DNA from: Hypnocyclicus thermotrophus
GTDB taxonomy: Bacteria; Fusobacteriota; Fusobacteriia; Fusobacteriales; Fusobacteriaceae
Assembly (NCBI RefSeq): GCF_004365575.1
Contig: NZ_SOBG01000006.1
Coordinates: 93,841-157,840 of the forward strand
Direction of reading: 5' to 3'
DNA length: 64,000 bases
Part shown: positions 1 to 9,983 of the stretch, piece after piece
Layout: every line of letters starts with the position of its first letter
How positions within the stretch are numbered: the first letter of the stretch is position 1
The notes under the pieces: model-generated
Seen by the model: the letters and a program-made list of their open reading frames with translations, nothing else
Databases searched by the model: none
What the model was told of the DNA's origin: nothing
Program-made: the position numbers and the translations under genes

Positions 1-60
1 ATTACTTTAATAAAAGGAGAACGTTCAAAATTAGCTGAAATAGCTTCTAAATTATTATAA
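1..60 (+). CDS. C-terminal fragment of an unidentified protein
   Basis: The first 19 codons of the window form an open frame that ends in TAA at 58-60 and reads ITLIKGERSKLAEIASKLL. The composition is protein-like, with a beta strand then an amphipathic helix rich in Lys, Ala and Leu. The upstream part is outside the window, so no family can be named. An opposite-strand open frame over the same bases has no credible start and overlaps the manC ribosome site. Confidence 0.5.
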   Translation: MTLIKGERSKLAEIASKLL

Positions 61-81
61 ATTTCTTTTAATTCTTTTATT

Positions 82-124
82 TTTATAGTAAAATATATGT
101 GATAAAAATTACTATAAATTTTTA
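82..124 (+). terminator. probable intrinsic terminator before manC
   Basis: A 10-bp perfect inverted repeat (TTTATAGTAA at 82-91 with TTACTATAAA at 109-118) is followed by a run of T at 119-123. The stem is AT-only and the loop is 17 nt, so the terminator would be weak. It lies directly upstream of the manC Shine-Dalgarno and may let part of the transcription through. Confidence 0.35.
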
Positions 125-136
125 AGGAGGAATACA

Positions 137-1204
137 ATGCTAACAGCTTTTATTATGGCAGGAGGTAGCGGACAAAGATTTTGGCCTCTTTCAAGAAATA
201 ACAAACCTAAGCAATTACTAAAATTAATATCTGAAAAATCTATGATTCGAGAAACAGTTGACAGGATTTTACCTATTATCCCTGCTGAAAGAATATTTAT
301 AGGGACTAATATTATTCAAGCTGATTCAGTAAAAAATGAGTTACCTTTTATTCCTGAAGAAAACATAATCATAGAGCCCCTTTTTAAAGATACTGCAGCA
401 GCCATTGGATATGGAACTATGATTATTGATAATAAATATAAAGAATCTGAAATAATTGTTTTAGCTTCTGATCATCTTATAAAAAATGAAGAAAATTTTA
501 GAAAAAGACTCCAATCTGCAGCTGAAGAAGCTAAAAAAGGTGGAATAATAACTTTAGGGATAAAGCCTAGTAGACCAGAAACTGGCTATGGATATATTGA
601 AACAAATGGAGAATGCTATATAGGAGAGCCTGCTCCTGTAAAAAGATTTTGGGAAAAACCAAATCTTGAAAGAGCAGAAGAATATGTTGCTGCTGGAAAT
701 TATTTATGGAATAGTGGTATGTTTATATTTTCATCTGAAGTTATGCTTTCATCTATTGAAAAATACATGCCAAAACATTATTCTATTCTATGTAATATTA
801 AAAATAAAATTTGTACTGGCAAATATGGTTTAGAGTTATCCGAACTCGTAAGAGAAGATTTTGAAAAATTTGAAAAAATCTCTATTGATTTTGGAGTTAT
901 GGAAAAATCTAATAATATAAAAGTTATTCCTGTTGATTTTGGGTGGAATGATATTGGTAGCTTTCCTGCTCTTGACGAAATTTTCCCCTGTGATGAAAAT
1001 GGTAATGTTGTAAAAAACACTCATGCTATAAATATAAATAGTAAAAATAATATCATTATTGGAAATAATAAAAAGATTATTGCAACGTTAGGGGTTAAAG
1101 ATTTGGTAATCGTTGAAACTGACGATGCATTATTGGTATGTGATAAAAATAGTGCACAACAAATAAAAAAACTTATGCCTTTTTTACCAAAAGATAACAA
1201 ATAG
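137..1204 (+). CDS. manC: mannose-1-phosphate guanylyltransferase
   Basis: Makes GDP-mannose from mannose 1-phosphate and GTP in the cytoplasm, feeding polysaccharide or LPS sugars. The nucleotidyltransferase signature GGSGQRFWPLSR starts at residue 9, followed by KPKQLL, EPLFKDTAAAIGY, KRFWEKPN, WNSGMF and FGWNDIGS, all typical of the ManC/RfbM family. At 355 aa it has the transferase and beta-helix region but lacks the C-terminal phosphomannose isomerase cupin of about 470-aa bifunctional enzymes. The ATG follows AAGGAGG at 123-129. It is a single gene closed by its own terminator. Confidence 0.93.
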   Translation: MLTAFIMAGGSGQRFWPLSRNNKPKQLLKLISEKSMIRETVDRILPIIPAERIFIGTNIIQADSVKNELPFIPEENIIIEPLFKDTAAAIGYGTMIIDNKYKESEIIVLASDHLIKNEENFRKRLQSAAEEAKKGGIITLGIKPSRPETGYGYIETNGECYIGEPAPVKRFWEKPNLERAEEYVAAGNYLWNSGMFIFSSEVMLSSIEKYMPKHYSILCNIKNKICTGKYGLELSELVREDFEKFEKISIDFGVMEKSNNIKVIPVDFGWNDIGSFPALDEIFPCDENGNVVKNTHAININSKNNIIIGNNKKIIATLGVKDLVIVETDDALLVCDKNSAQQIKKLMPFLPKDNK

Positions 1205-1212
1205 TTTACATT

Positions 1213-1243
1213 GGGAATTAATTTTAAAAATTAATTCCCTTTT
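1213..1243 (+). terminator. intrinsic terminator of manC
   Basis: A 12-bp stem GGGAATTAATTT/AAATTAATTCCC with a 3-nt loop, followed by TTTTATATTTTTTTT. Confidence 0.85.
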
Positions 1244-1302
1244 ATATTTTTTTTATAAGATTACTATTAATATTATATATACTTATTACAAAAATAATAT
1301 AT

Positions 1303-1331
1303 TTGTTATTTTTTTAGTATTCTTGTATTAT
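1303..1331 (+). promoter_or_regulatory. sigma-70-type promoter of gltBD
   Basis: TTGTTA (1303-1308), 17-bp spacer, TATTAT (1326-1331). It places the transcript start near 1338, which rules out the TTG at 1323 as the gltB start. An imperfect inverted repeat ATTACAAA (1285-1292) / TTTGTTAT (1302-1309) overlaps the -35 and could be an operator. Confidence 0.65.
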
Positions 1332-1376
1332 ATAAAAAAACAATTATGTTGTAATTTTAAGATTGGAGGATATACT

Positions 1377-4300
1377 ATGAAAAGAGGAATAGGAATTCCA
1401 GAGGCACAAGGTTTATATTCACCGTTATATGAAAAAGACAATTGTGGTATAGGGCTTGTAGCTAACATTAAAGGAATAAAAAGTCATGATATTGTTAAAA
1501 ACGGAATACGTGTTTTAGAAAAAATTGAACATAGAGGAGCTGTTGGTGCTGATCCAACTACTGGTGATGGTGCTGGTATTCTATTACAACTACCTCATAA
1601 ATTTTTTACTAAAGTAATTGATAATCTTCCTGAATTTTCTGAATATGGAGTAGGAATGATATTTTTTCCTAAAAATAAAAACTCTAGAACTATGTGTAAA
1701 GAAACAATAGAAAATATAGTTAAAAATGAAGGCTTTGAAATTATTGCTTGGAGAGAAGTTCCCGTAAATACAAAAGAAGTTGGAAAAACTGCTGAACTAA
1801 CAAGACCATATATAAAACAGTTATTTATAAAAAATAATGGAAGTAAAAATTTTGAATTGAAATTATATATTTTAAGAAAACAAATAGAAAACGCCGTAAA
1901 AGAATTAGAGATAGAAGAAAAAGAATATTTTTATATCCCTTCGATGTCTAGTAAAACTATTGTATACAAAGGACTTTTACTTGCAGATCAAGTCCATTCC
2001 TTCTATTTGGATTTGCAAGATAAAGATCTAGAAAGTGCTATTGCTTTAGTTCATCAAAGATACAGTACTAACACTTTCCCTTCGTGGGATTTAGCACAAC
2101 CTTTTAGATATTTAGCCCATAATGGTGAAATAAATACAATAAAAGGTAATGTTAACTGGATGTTATCTAGAGAACCTGAATTATTTAATGATGTAATAGG
2201 TGAGGATATTAAAAAATTATTTCCTATTAATGATCCAATAAAAAGTGATTCTGCTAATTTAGATAATGCTCTTGAATTATTAATAGCTTCTGGAAAGTCT
2301 TTATTAGATGCTGCTAGTATATTAGTACCTATGGCTTGGGAAAATAACCCAGATATATCTGAAGATTTAAAAGCTTATTTCGAATATTATTCTGGTCTTG
2401 TAGAACCTTGGGATGGTCCTGCTGCTTTAGCTATGACAGATGGTAGATATATATTAGGAAAACTTGATAGAAATGGCTTAAGACCCGCTAGATACATTAT
2501 AACGCATGACGATACTATTATCTTAGCTTCTGAAGCTGGTACATTAGAAATTGAACCAAAAAATATTAAATCAAGTAATAGATTACAACCTGGCAAAGTT
2601 TTGCTTATAGATACTGAAAATGGAAAAATATTTGATGAGAATGAAATAGAAAACCTTCTTACAAAATCTAAACCATTTAAAAAATGGCTTGAAAGAAAAA
2701 AATCAATAGATGAACTACCTATGCCAAAATTAAAAAATGATTACAATAAAAATGAAATAATTAAAAAATTTAGAGCATTTGGTTATACTAGAGAAGAATT
2801 AAAAGAAGTTATTGCAAATATGGCTAAAAATTCTAAAGAGCCAATTGGTTCTATGGGAAATGATGCTGCTCTTGCTGTACTTTCAAATAAATCAAAAAAT
2901 ATATTTGCTTACTTTAAACAATTATTTGCTCAAGTAACTAATCCCCCTATTGACCCAATAAGAGAAGAAATTGTAATGTCTCTTACTACTAATATAGGTA
3001 TTCATGGTAATATACTTATTGATAAAGAAGAAAATTGCGATTTAATAAAATTAGATACACCTATTTTAAGCAACATTCAATTAGCTAAAATTGAAAACTT
3101 GGATTCTGCTGAAATTATTGATATATGCTTTGATAAAAATCTATCTTTAGAAGAAGGTTTAAATAATTTATTTGAAAATACTAAAAAAATAATTAAATCT
3201 GGTAAAAAAATTCTTATTTTATCTGATAAAAATATTTCCAAAGATAAAATAGCTATTCCAGTATTATTAGCTACCGCTGGATTGCATCATTATTTAATAC
3301 AAAATCATCTAAGAAATGGTATAGATTTAATTATTGAAACTGGAGAAGCTAGAGAGGTAATGCATTTTGCTTTACTTATCGGATATGGTGCTCTTGCTAT
3401 TAATCCATATTTAGCATTAGACAGTATTAAATATTTATGTGAAACTAAACAATATTTAACTAACTCAAACATTGATAAAAAACAAGAAAAATATATAAAA
3501 GCTATTGGCAAAGGTTTATTAAAAATAATGTCAAAAATGGGTATTTCTACAATCCAAAGTTATAGAGGGGCTCAAATTTTTGAAGCACTTGGACTAAAAA
3601 ATGAATTCATTAATAAATACTTTAAAGGAACACCTTCGAGAATAGAAGGAGTTGGAATTGATGTAATAGAAAAAGAAACACGAATAAGACATGACTATGC
3701 ATTTGATAATTTTTTAGATAAAGATGATTTATTAGTTAATGAAGGTGAATATAAATGGAGAAAAAAAGGTGAAAAACATCTATTCTCTCCAGAAGCTGTA
3801 GCTACATTACAGTATTCTACTAGAATCGGAAATTATGAAGAATACAAAAAATATTCTAAGATTATAAATGAGCAAAGTGAGGCATTAGCAACTATTAGAG
3901 GTTTATTTAAATTAAAAAAATCTACTCCTATTTCAATTGAAGAGGTAGAACCTGTTGAAAATATTATGAAACGATTTGTTACAGGAGCAATGTCATTTGG
4001 TTCAATCTCAAGAGAAGCTCATGAAGCTCTAGCTATTGCAATGAATACTATTGGAGGAAAATCTAACTCTGGAGAAGGAGGCGAAGATCCTGCTAGATTT
4101 TTAGATAATCGAAGAAGTGCTATAAAACAAATAGCTTCTGGTAGATTTGGTGTTACTACTCATTATCTTGTAAATGCAGATGAACTTCAAATTAAAATGG
4201 CTCAAGGAGCTAAACCTGGAGAAGGAGGGCATCTTCCTGGACATAAAGTAAGTGAAGAAATTGCAAGTGTTAGACACACTTCGCCCGGAATAGATTTAAT

Positions 4301-5828
4301 CTCTCCTCCTCCACATCATGACATATACTCAATTGAAGATTTAGCACAATTAATATTCGACCTTAAAAATGTAAATCCTCAAGCAAGAGTAAGTGTAAAA
4401 TTAGTTTCTGAAGTAGGGGTTGGTACTGTTGCTGCTGGTGTTTCAAAAGCACATGCAGATATGATACTTATTTCTGGATATGATGGTGGTACCGGTGCTG
4501 CTCCATTATCATCAATTAAACATGCTGGATTGCCTTGGGAACTTGGTCTTTCAGAAGCACATCAAGTACTTATCTTAAATAATTTAAGAGATAGAGTAAG
4601 AATACAAGCTGATGGGCAATTAAAAACAGGTAGAGATGTCGTAATTGCTGCTCTTCTTGGAGCTGAAGAATTTGGTTTTGCTACTGCTCCACTTGTAGTT
4701 CTTGGATGTGTTATGATGAGAAGTTGTCATACAAATACATGTCAAGTAGGGGTCGCTACTCAAGATCCTGTACTTAGAAAAAGATTTTTAGGAAGATCTG
4801 AATATGTAATTAATTTCTTTAGATTTATTGCTCAAGAAGTGAGAGAAATAATGGCTGAGCTTGGATTTAGAACACTTGACGAAATGATTGGTAGAACTGA
4901 TTTAATTGAAATGAATGACGCTATTAATCATTGGAAAGCTAATGGTGTAGATATTAGCAAAATACTTTATAAACCACAAGTTGACTCCTCTATTGGTACT
5001 AAATGTTTAAGAAAACAAAATCATGGTATAGACAGTATTTTAGATAGAGAATTAATTAATCTTGCTAAACCAGCTCTTGAAAATGGCGAAAAAATTATAA
5101 TAAACAAACCTATTATAAATATGAATAGAACAACTGGAACTATGCTTAGTGGTGAAGTTGCTAAAAAATATGGTTCTCAAGGATTACCTGATGATACAAT
5201 CACTTTAAATTTTAAAGGTGTTGCTGGTCAAAGTTTTGCAGTATTTGGAATGAAGGGTATTACTTATAATCTAGAAGGTCAAGGTAATGACTATATTGGT
5301 AAAGGATTATTCGGAGCAAAAGTTATTATAAAAGCTCCTAAAGAAGCTACTTTTAAACCTGAAGATAATATAATAGGAGGAAATACTATTTTATACGGTG
5401 CTATAAAAGGTGAAGCATACTTTAATGGTAGAGTTGGGGAAAGATTTTGCGTAAGAAACTCTGGTGCTTATGCAGTAGTAGAAGGAATTGGCGATCATGG
5501 ATGTGAGTATATGACTGGTGGTAGAGCTGTTATTCTTGGTACTACTGGAAGAAACTTTGGTGCTGGTATGAGTGGTGGAATTGCATATGTATATGATATT
5601 GACGGAAAATTTGAATCAAGATTAAATAAAAATATGGTAATTATGGAAAAAGTAGATGATGAAACATCTATAAATGAGCTAAAATCTATGATTGAAAAAC
5701 ATTATCAATATACTAATAGTAATAGAGCAAAAGAAATTTTAGAAAATTGGGATCAATCTTTACAAAAATTTGTAAAAGTATTATCTCCAGAATATAAAGC
5801 TCTTCTATTAGAAGGGAAGGTGAAATAA
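1377..5828 (+). CDS. gltB: glutamate synthase (NADPH) large subunit
   Basis: Transfers the glutamine amide to 2-oxoglutarate to make glutamate, working with GltD. The protein is 1483 aa, the usual length. From the ATG at 1377 (behind TTGGAGG) the nucleophile Cys is residue 23 in DNCGIG, so a 22-residue propeptide must be cleaved, as is normal for the class. In order: class II amidotransferase (23 to about 430), central domain, FMN synthase domain with the 3Fe-4S motif CVMMRSCHTNTC, and the C-terminal GXGXG beta-helix. A longer frame from TTG 1323 is rejected because it starts inside the promoter. gltD follows after 2 nt. Confidence 0.97.
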   Translation: MKRGIGIPEAQGLYSPLYEKDNCGIGLVANIKGIKSHDIVKNGIRVLEKIEHRGAVGADPTTGDGAGILLQLPHKFFTKVIDNLPEFSEYGVGMIFFPKNKNSRTMCKETIENIVKNEGFEIIAWREVPVNTKEVGKTAELTRPYIKQLFIKNNGSKNFELKLYILRKQIENAVKELEIEEKEYFYIPSMSSKTIVYKGLLLADQVHSFYLDLQDKDLESAIALVHQRYSTNTFPSWDLAQPFRYLAHNGEINTIKGNVNWMLSREPELFNDVIGEDIKKLFPINDPIKSDSANLDNALELLIASGKSLLDAASILVPMAWENNPDISEDLKAYFEYYSGLVEPWDGPAALAMTDGRYILGKLDRNGLRPARYIITHDDTIILASEAGTLEIEPKNIKSSNRLQPGKVLLIDTENGKIFDENEIENLLTKSKPFKKWLERKKSIDELPMPKLKNDYNKNEIIKKFRAFGYTREELKEVIANMAKNSKEPIGSMGNDAALAVLSNKSKNIFAYFKQLFAQVTNPPIDPIREEIVMSLTTNIGIHGNILIDKEENCDLIKLDTPILSNIQLAKIENLDSAEIIDICFDKNLSLEEGLNNLFENTKKIIKSGKKILILSDKNISKDKIAIPVLLATAGLHHYLIQNHLRNGIDLIIETGEAREVMHFALLIGYGALAINPYLALDSIKYLCETKQYLTNSNIDKKQEKYIKAIGKGLLKIMSKMGISTIQSYRGAQIFEALGLKNEFINKYFKGTPSRIEGVGIDVIEKETRIRHDYAFDNFLDKDDLLVNEGEYKWRKKGEKHLFSPEAVATLQYSTRIGNYEEYKKYSKIINEQSEALATIRGLFKLKKSTPISIEEVEPVENIMKRFVTGAMSFGSISREAHEALAIAMNTIGGKSNSGEGGEDPARFLDNRRSAIKQIASGRFGVTTHYLVNADELQIKMAQGAKPGEGGHLPGHKVSEEIASVRHTSPGIDLISPPPHHDIYSIEDLAQLIFDLKNVNPQARVSVKLVSEVGVGTVAAGVSKAHADMILISGYDGGTGAAPLSSIKHAGLPWELGLSEAHQVLILNNLRDRVRIQADGQLKTGRDVVIAALLGAEEFGFATAPLVVLGCVMMRSCHTNTCQVGVATQDPVLRKRFLGRSEYVINFFRFIAQEVREIMAELGFRTLDEMIGRTDLIEMNDAINHWKANGVDISKILYKPQVDSSIGTKCLRKQNHGIDSILDRELINLAKPALENGEKIIINKPIINMNRTTGTMLSGEVAKKYGSQGLPDDTITLNFKGVAGQSFAVFGMKGITYNLEGQGNDYIGKGLFGAKVIIKAPKEATFKPEDNIIGGNTILYGAIKGEAYFNGRVGERFCVRNSGAYAVVEGIGDHGCEYMTGGRAVILGTTGRNFGAGMSGGIAYVYDIDGKFESRLNKNMVIMEKVDDETSINELKSMIEKHYQYTNSNRAKEILENWDQSLQKFVKVLSPEYKALLLEGKVK

Positions 5829-5830
5829 TA

Positions 5831-7294
5831 ATGGGTAAATTAGGAGGATTTTTAGAATTTCCTAGAGAAGAAGCACAAAAAAGACCTATTGAAGAAAGAA
5901 TAAAAGATTTTAAAGAATTATATAAACCATTTACAGATGAATATTTAGTTAAACAAGCTGCTAGATGTATGGATTGTGGTATTCCTTTTTGCCACTTTTC
6001 ATGTCCCGTAGGAAACATATGCCCTGAATGGAATGATTTTGCACACAAAGGTGAATGGGAAAAAGCTCTTACTATTCTTCATAGTACAAACAACTTCCCT
6101 GAATTTACTGGAAGAGTTTGTCCAGCACCATGCGAAGGTGGATGTGTTTTAGGAATTAATGATAAACCTGTTACAATAAAAAATATCGAACTAAATATTG
6201 TAGAAAAAGGTTGGGAAAATGGATGGATTAAACCTATGCCACCTAAAAATAGAACTAATAAAAAAGTAGCTGTTATTGGAAGTGGTCCTGCTGGACTCGC
6301 AGCTGCTCAGCAACTTAATAGAGCTGGACACAATGTTACTGTATATGAAAGAGATAGTAAAGCTGGTGGAATATTAACTTATGGTATTCCTGATTATAAA
6401 ATCGAAAAATATGTAGTTGAAAGAAGAGTTAATCAAATTATTGAAGAGGGTGTAAAGTTTATTTATAATACTAATGTTGGAGTAGATATTAGCGTAGACG
6501 AATTAGAAAAAGAATATGATGCTATACTACTTGCTGGTGGTTCCAAATTAGCTAGAGACCTTCCTGTATATGGAAGAGATTTAAAAGGTATTCATTATGC
6601 AATGGATTATCTTATCCAACAAAACAGATTAAATGCAGGAGAAACTATCCCAGAAAAAGAGCTAATAACCGCAAAAGATAAATCAGTAATAATAATTGGT
6701 GGTGGAGATACAGGAGCTGACTGTGTTGGAACCGCTATAAGACAAGGCGCTAAAACTATATATCAAATAGAACTTTTAAATAAGCCGCCCCTTGATAGAC
6801 CTCAAGATAATCCTTGGCCAAATTTTCCACAAACATTAAAAATTAATACAGCTCATGAAGAAGCCGAAACATGTCTTGGAGGGAAATGTGAACTTGGAGA
6901 AATCAGACAATGGAATATATTAACAAAACAATTTACTGGTGATGAAAATAATAACGTAAAAGAATTCCATGCTGTTAGAGTAGAATGGATTACTGATGAA
7001 AATGGAAAAAAAGTTATGAAAGAAGTTCCTAATAGTGAATTTAAAGTCGAAGCAGACTTAGTTCTTTTGGCTATTGGTTTTGTTCATCCAGAACATGATG
7101 GTTTGATAAATAATTTAAAAATAGAGCTTGATAATCGTGGAAATGTAAAAGCAGATACAAAAAATTATCAAACTTCAAAAGAAAAAATATTTGCAGCTGG
7201 AGATATGAGAAGAGGTCAATCTCTTATTGTATGGGCTATAAATGAAGGAAGAGAAGCTGCTGAATCTATTAATAAATTTTTATCATCAAAATAA
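5831..7294 (+). CDS. gltD: glutamate synthase small subunit
   Basis: Passes electrons from NADPH through FAD and 4Fe-4S clusters to GltB. The N-terminal cluster domain has CMDCGIPFCHFSCPVGNICP and RVCPAPCEGGCV (residues about 47-107). The FAD Rossmann motif is GSGPAGLAAA and the NADPH motif is GGGDTGADCVGTAIRQGA, with an AAGDMRRGQSL C-terminal FAD contact. Length 487 aa is normal. It is translated from GGTGA 2 nt after the gltB stop and shares its operon, which ends at the palindromic terminator at 7299. Confidence 0.96.
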   Translation: MGKLGGFLEFPREEAQKRPIEERIKDFKELYKPFTDEYLVKQAARCMDCGIPFCHFSCPVGNICPEWNDFAHKGEWEKALTILHSTNNFPEFTGRVCPAPCEGGCVLGINDKPVTIKNIELNIVEKGWENGWIKPMPPKNRTNKKVAVIGSGPAGLAAAQQLNRAGHNVTVYERDSKAGGILTYGIPDYKIEKYVVERRVNQIIEEGVKFIYNTNVGVDISVDELEKEYDAILLAGGSKLARDLPVYGRDLKGIHYAMDYLIQQNRLNAGETIPEKELITAKDKSVIIIGGGDTGADCVGTAIRQGAKTIYQIELLNKPPLDRPQDNPWPNFPQTLKINTAHEEAETCLGGKCELGEIRQWNILTKQFTGDENNNVKEFHAVRVEWITDENGKKVMKEVPNSEFKVEADLVLLAIGFVHPEHDGLINNLKIELDNRGNVKADTKNYQTSKEKIFAAGDMRRGQSLIVWAINEGREAAESINKFLSSK

Positions 7295-7298
7295 AAAA

Positions 7299-7327
7299 AG
7301 CTGTCAAATATTTGACAGCTTTTTTTT
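7299..7327. terminator. bidirectional terminator between gltD and truB
   Basis: A perfect 22-nt palindrome (7299-7320, AGCTGTCAAATATTTGACAG plus CT) is flanked by A-tract and T-tract, so it can stop both convergent operons. Confidence 0.88.
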
Positions 7328-8198
7328 ATTCTATATTAAAATATTTATATGGCTTCAAATAATTATTTTCAATTATTCCTATTCCCCAAAATTTATTATC
7401 AAAATATATTTTATAATAACCATTTTCCCCTTTATAACTTATTTTATTTCCATTTATAAGCATATTTTTTTTGATTTTTTCTTTTATTTCTATATTATTA
7501 AAATCAAAACTTTCTTCTACTCTAAGTAAAAAATCTATATTATTTTTTATAAAATTTCCCTCTATTTCTTCTATTGTAAAACTATTTTTAATATTATATT
7601 TTCCTACTTTAGTTCTTATTAGTGATGTCATTGTAGCAAAACATTCCAATTCTTCACCTATATCATAAATTAAACTCCTAATATATGTTCCTTTTGATAC
7701 TTTACACTCTATTTTAGCTTTTTTAGCATCAAACTCTAATAACTTTATATAATCTATTTTTATTTTTCTAGCTTTTCTTTCTATCTCTTTTCCTTCACGA
7801 GCTAACTCATATAATTTTTTACCATCTACTTTTATTGCTGAATACATTGGAGGTATTTGTTTTATTTCACCTTCAAATTTTTTTAATATATTTATTAATT
7901 TTTCTTTTGAAATAATAAAATTTTCTGTTTTTTCTATTATATTTCCAGTAACATCATAAGTGTCTGTTTTATAGCCAAATTCAAATTCTGCTATATATGT
8001 TTTTGATTTTGCCTCAATCAAACTTGCTAGTTTAGTAACTTTCCCAACACAAATTACTAAAACTCCTTCTGCTAAAGGATCTAAAGTACCTGTATGTCCT
8101 ATTCTTCTTTCTTTTAATATTTTTCTTAATTTTCTTATAACATCAAATGAAGTGATCCCTTTGGGTTTATTTATATTTATTATTCCTTCTAGTTTCAT
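7326..8198 (-). CDS. truB: tRNA pseudouridine-55 synthase
   Basis: Makes pseudouridine 55 in the T loop of tRNAs. The catalytic Asp is residue 40 in GHTGTLDPLAEGVL. KPKGITSFDV near the N terminus and KGTYIRSLIYDIGEEL later are TruB signatures. The length, 290 aa, includes a short C-terminal PUA-like tail. The start ATG at 8198 has AAAGGAGAT. In many bacteria truB follows rbfA/infB, but here it stands alone and convergent to gltD. Confidence 0.94.
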   Translation of the reverse strand: MKLEGIININKPKGITSFDVIRKLRKILKERRIGHTGTLDPLAEGVLVICVGKVTKLASLIEAKSKTYIAEFEFGYKTDTYDVTGNIIEKTENFIISKEKLINILKKFEGEIKQIPPMYSAIKVDGKKLYELAREGKEIERKARKIKIDYIKLLEFDAKKAKIECKVSKGTYIRSLIYDIGEELECFATMTSLIRTKVGKYNIKNSFTIEEIEGNFIKNNIDFLLRVEESFDFNNIEIKEKIKKNMLINGNKISYKGENGYYKIYFDNKFWGIGIIENNYLKPYKYFNIE

Positions 8199-8267
8199 GA
8201 TATCTCCTTTTTTTTAATTACTGTTATATATTCTAACAAAACTTTTTAAAAAAAACAATTATATTTA

Positions 8268-8297
8268 TTGAAATATATATGTATTTTATATTATAAT
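8268..8297 (+). promoter_or_regulatory. promoter of the SiaABC-like signalling operon
   Basis: TTGAAA (8268-8273), 18-bp spacer, TATAAT (8292-8297). The expected transcript start near 8304 leaves room for the GGGGG Shine-Dalgarno at 8320-8324 and supports ATG 8330 over ATG 8318. Confidence 0.65.
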
Positions 8298-8329
8298 GTA
8301 TTATAAGGTCAAATAAAATGGGGGATAAT

Positions 8330-9970
8330 ATGAAGCTTGATAATTTATTTAAAAAAGAATTTGACATTATTGAAAATAATAAAAAATTTTTAGAAGATTT
8401 TTTTAAAAATAATAATAACATTTCAAAAGAAGAAATTTCTAATTCCTATAACCAATTATTAAAGGATTATCAAAAATTATTAAAACAAACATTAAAGCTT
8501 ACTGCACTTGGTGATAAATTTCAAAAAATATCTCTTATTTCTGAAAAAGAAGTTCAATTATTATTAGATAACTCTAAACAAGGTTTTTTATTTATAGATA
8601 AAAATTTTATTATTCAAAAAAAAATTAGTAAAGAATCTTTAAGAATTTTTAATAAAAATTCTATTACTGGATTAAATATCCTAGATTTATTATCATTTAA
8701 GTCAGAACACGCTAAAGAAACATATATAAATACATTAAACTCACTGTTTACATCTCATCCTATAAAAAAAAGAGTTTACTTATCTCTTTTAGAAAATAAT
8801 TTTATTATAAATAAAAAACATATTACAATCGACTATGAATTAACTAAAATTTTAAGTGACAATACTGAAGTAGAATTATTAGTATTTATTTTAACTGATA
8901 TTACTGAACAAATAAAATTTAGAAGAAGAATCCAAAATGAAAAAAGAACTATTTTAATGTTAACTAGTGCTATCTCAAATAGTATTGAATTAAAAAACAA
9001 TATAAATGATTATATAAATTTTTATCATCAAATTTTACCAGAAATAATTTCTTCTTATTCTTTTGAAGAAAGTTGTAGTAAAATATTTATTGAAATCCAT
9101 AATTTTAAAGCTTTATTTTCTCAATTTTATATGTTTAATACTGTCAAAAAATTACATCACTTTGAATCAAAGCTTAGTTATTTTATGGAACATAAACTTA
9201 AATTTGATATTTTCCCACTAATAAAAAATATTAATCATTCAAAACTTTTTCAAAAAGATAAATCTATTATTGAGTTTTATCTTGGAAAGAATTTCTTTAA
9301 TGAAAATAAATATATTGAAATTTCAGAAGAACGAATTGATTTACTTATAAACGCAGTAAGTAAATACTGTCCTTCTGATAATATAAAAAAAGAAGTTTAT
9401 TCTTTAAAATATATTTCACTACATAAACATTTTAATAATTTAAAAACTTTCACATATAACAGTTGTAAATCAAACCATAAATTTATATCATCATTTAAAA
9501 TAGAAGGTAATGATATTATGCTTTCTCCTAAATATTATAAAAATTTTTTAAAAACTCTTATACATTTATTTAGAAATATTGCAGAACACGCTATTGAATC
9601 TCCTGAAAAAAGAGATCTATTAAAAAAAACTAAAGGTGGAAATATTAATATAAAAACTATAAAAAATAAAAATTTATTTTCTATAATAATTACTGATGAT
9701 GGTAAAGGTATTGATAAAAAAATGTTATTAAAAAAACTTAATTCTCTTTCAAATGGAGAATTTTTAAAGAAAAAATATTCTAAAAATATTTTAGAGGTTA
9801 TTTTTGAGCCTTCTTTTTCTACTAATAGAACTATAAATTATTCTGCTGGCAGAGGAGTGGGAATAACAAAAGTTAAAGAAGAAATAATCAAATTAAACGG
9901 ATCTATAAAAGTAGAATCTATTATAAATAAAGGTACACGATTTATAATCACTTTACCATATCTTGAATAA
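8330..9970 (+). CDS. PAS-HPt-HATPase kinase of a SiaC-type module
   Basis: Probable cytoplasmic protein kinase, 546 aa. What is visible: an N-terminal coiled region, a PAS-like domain (about residues 70-195, ending in a DITEQ sequence), an HPt-like helical segment with EIHNFKALF in which the His fits the phospho-accepting position of CheA-type HPt domains, and a C-terminal GHKL ATPase with HLFRNIAEHAIE (N box), DDGKGID (G1) and GRGVGITKVKE (G2). There is no CheW-like domain, so it is not a chemotaxis CheA. The next two genes are a PP2C phosphatase and a DUF1987 protein, as in Pseudomonas siaABC, so by inference it phosphorylates the DUF1987 protein. ATG 8318 is a weaker alternative start because its Shine-Dalgarno would lie within the transcript leader edge. 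Confidence 0.75.
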   Translation: MKLDNLFKKEFDIIENNKKFLEDFFKNNNNISKEEISNSYNQLLKDYQKLLKQTLKLTALGDKFQKISLISEKEVQLLLDNSKQGFLFIDKNFIIQKKISKESLRIFNKNSITGLNILDLLSFKSEHAKETYINTLNSLFTSHPIKKRVYLSLLENNFIINKKHITIDYELTKILSDNTEVELLVFILTDITEQIKFRRRIQNEKRTILMLTSAISNSIELKNNINDYINFYHQILPEIISSYSFEESCSKIFIEIHNFKALFSQFYMFNTVKKLHHFESKLSYFMEHKLKFDIFPLIKNINHSKLFQKDKSIIEFYLGKNFFNENKYIEISEERIDLLINAVSKYCPSDNIKKEVYSLKYISLHKHFNNLKTFTYNSCKSNHKFISSFKIEGNDIMLSPKYYKNFLKTLIHLFRNIAEHAIESPEKRDLLKKTKGGNINIKTIKNKNLFSIIITDDGKGIDKKMLLKKLNSLSNGEFLKKKYSKNILEVIFEPSFSTNRTINYSAGRGVGITKVKEEIIKLNGSIKVESIINKGTRFIITLPYLE

Positions 9971-9983
9971 ATTGAGGGATTTC

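Noticed and set aside
1..155. Minus-strand open frame over the start of the window
   Set aside because: No ATG start, and it overlaps the manC ribosome site. The plus-strand frame ending at 60 is more protein-like.
1323..1376. N-terminal extension of GltB from TTG 1323
   Set aside because: The TTG lies inside the -10/-35 region and has no ribosome site, while ATG 1377 has TTGGAGG and gives the standard propeptide.
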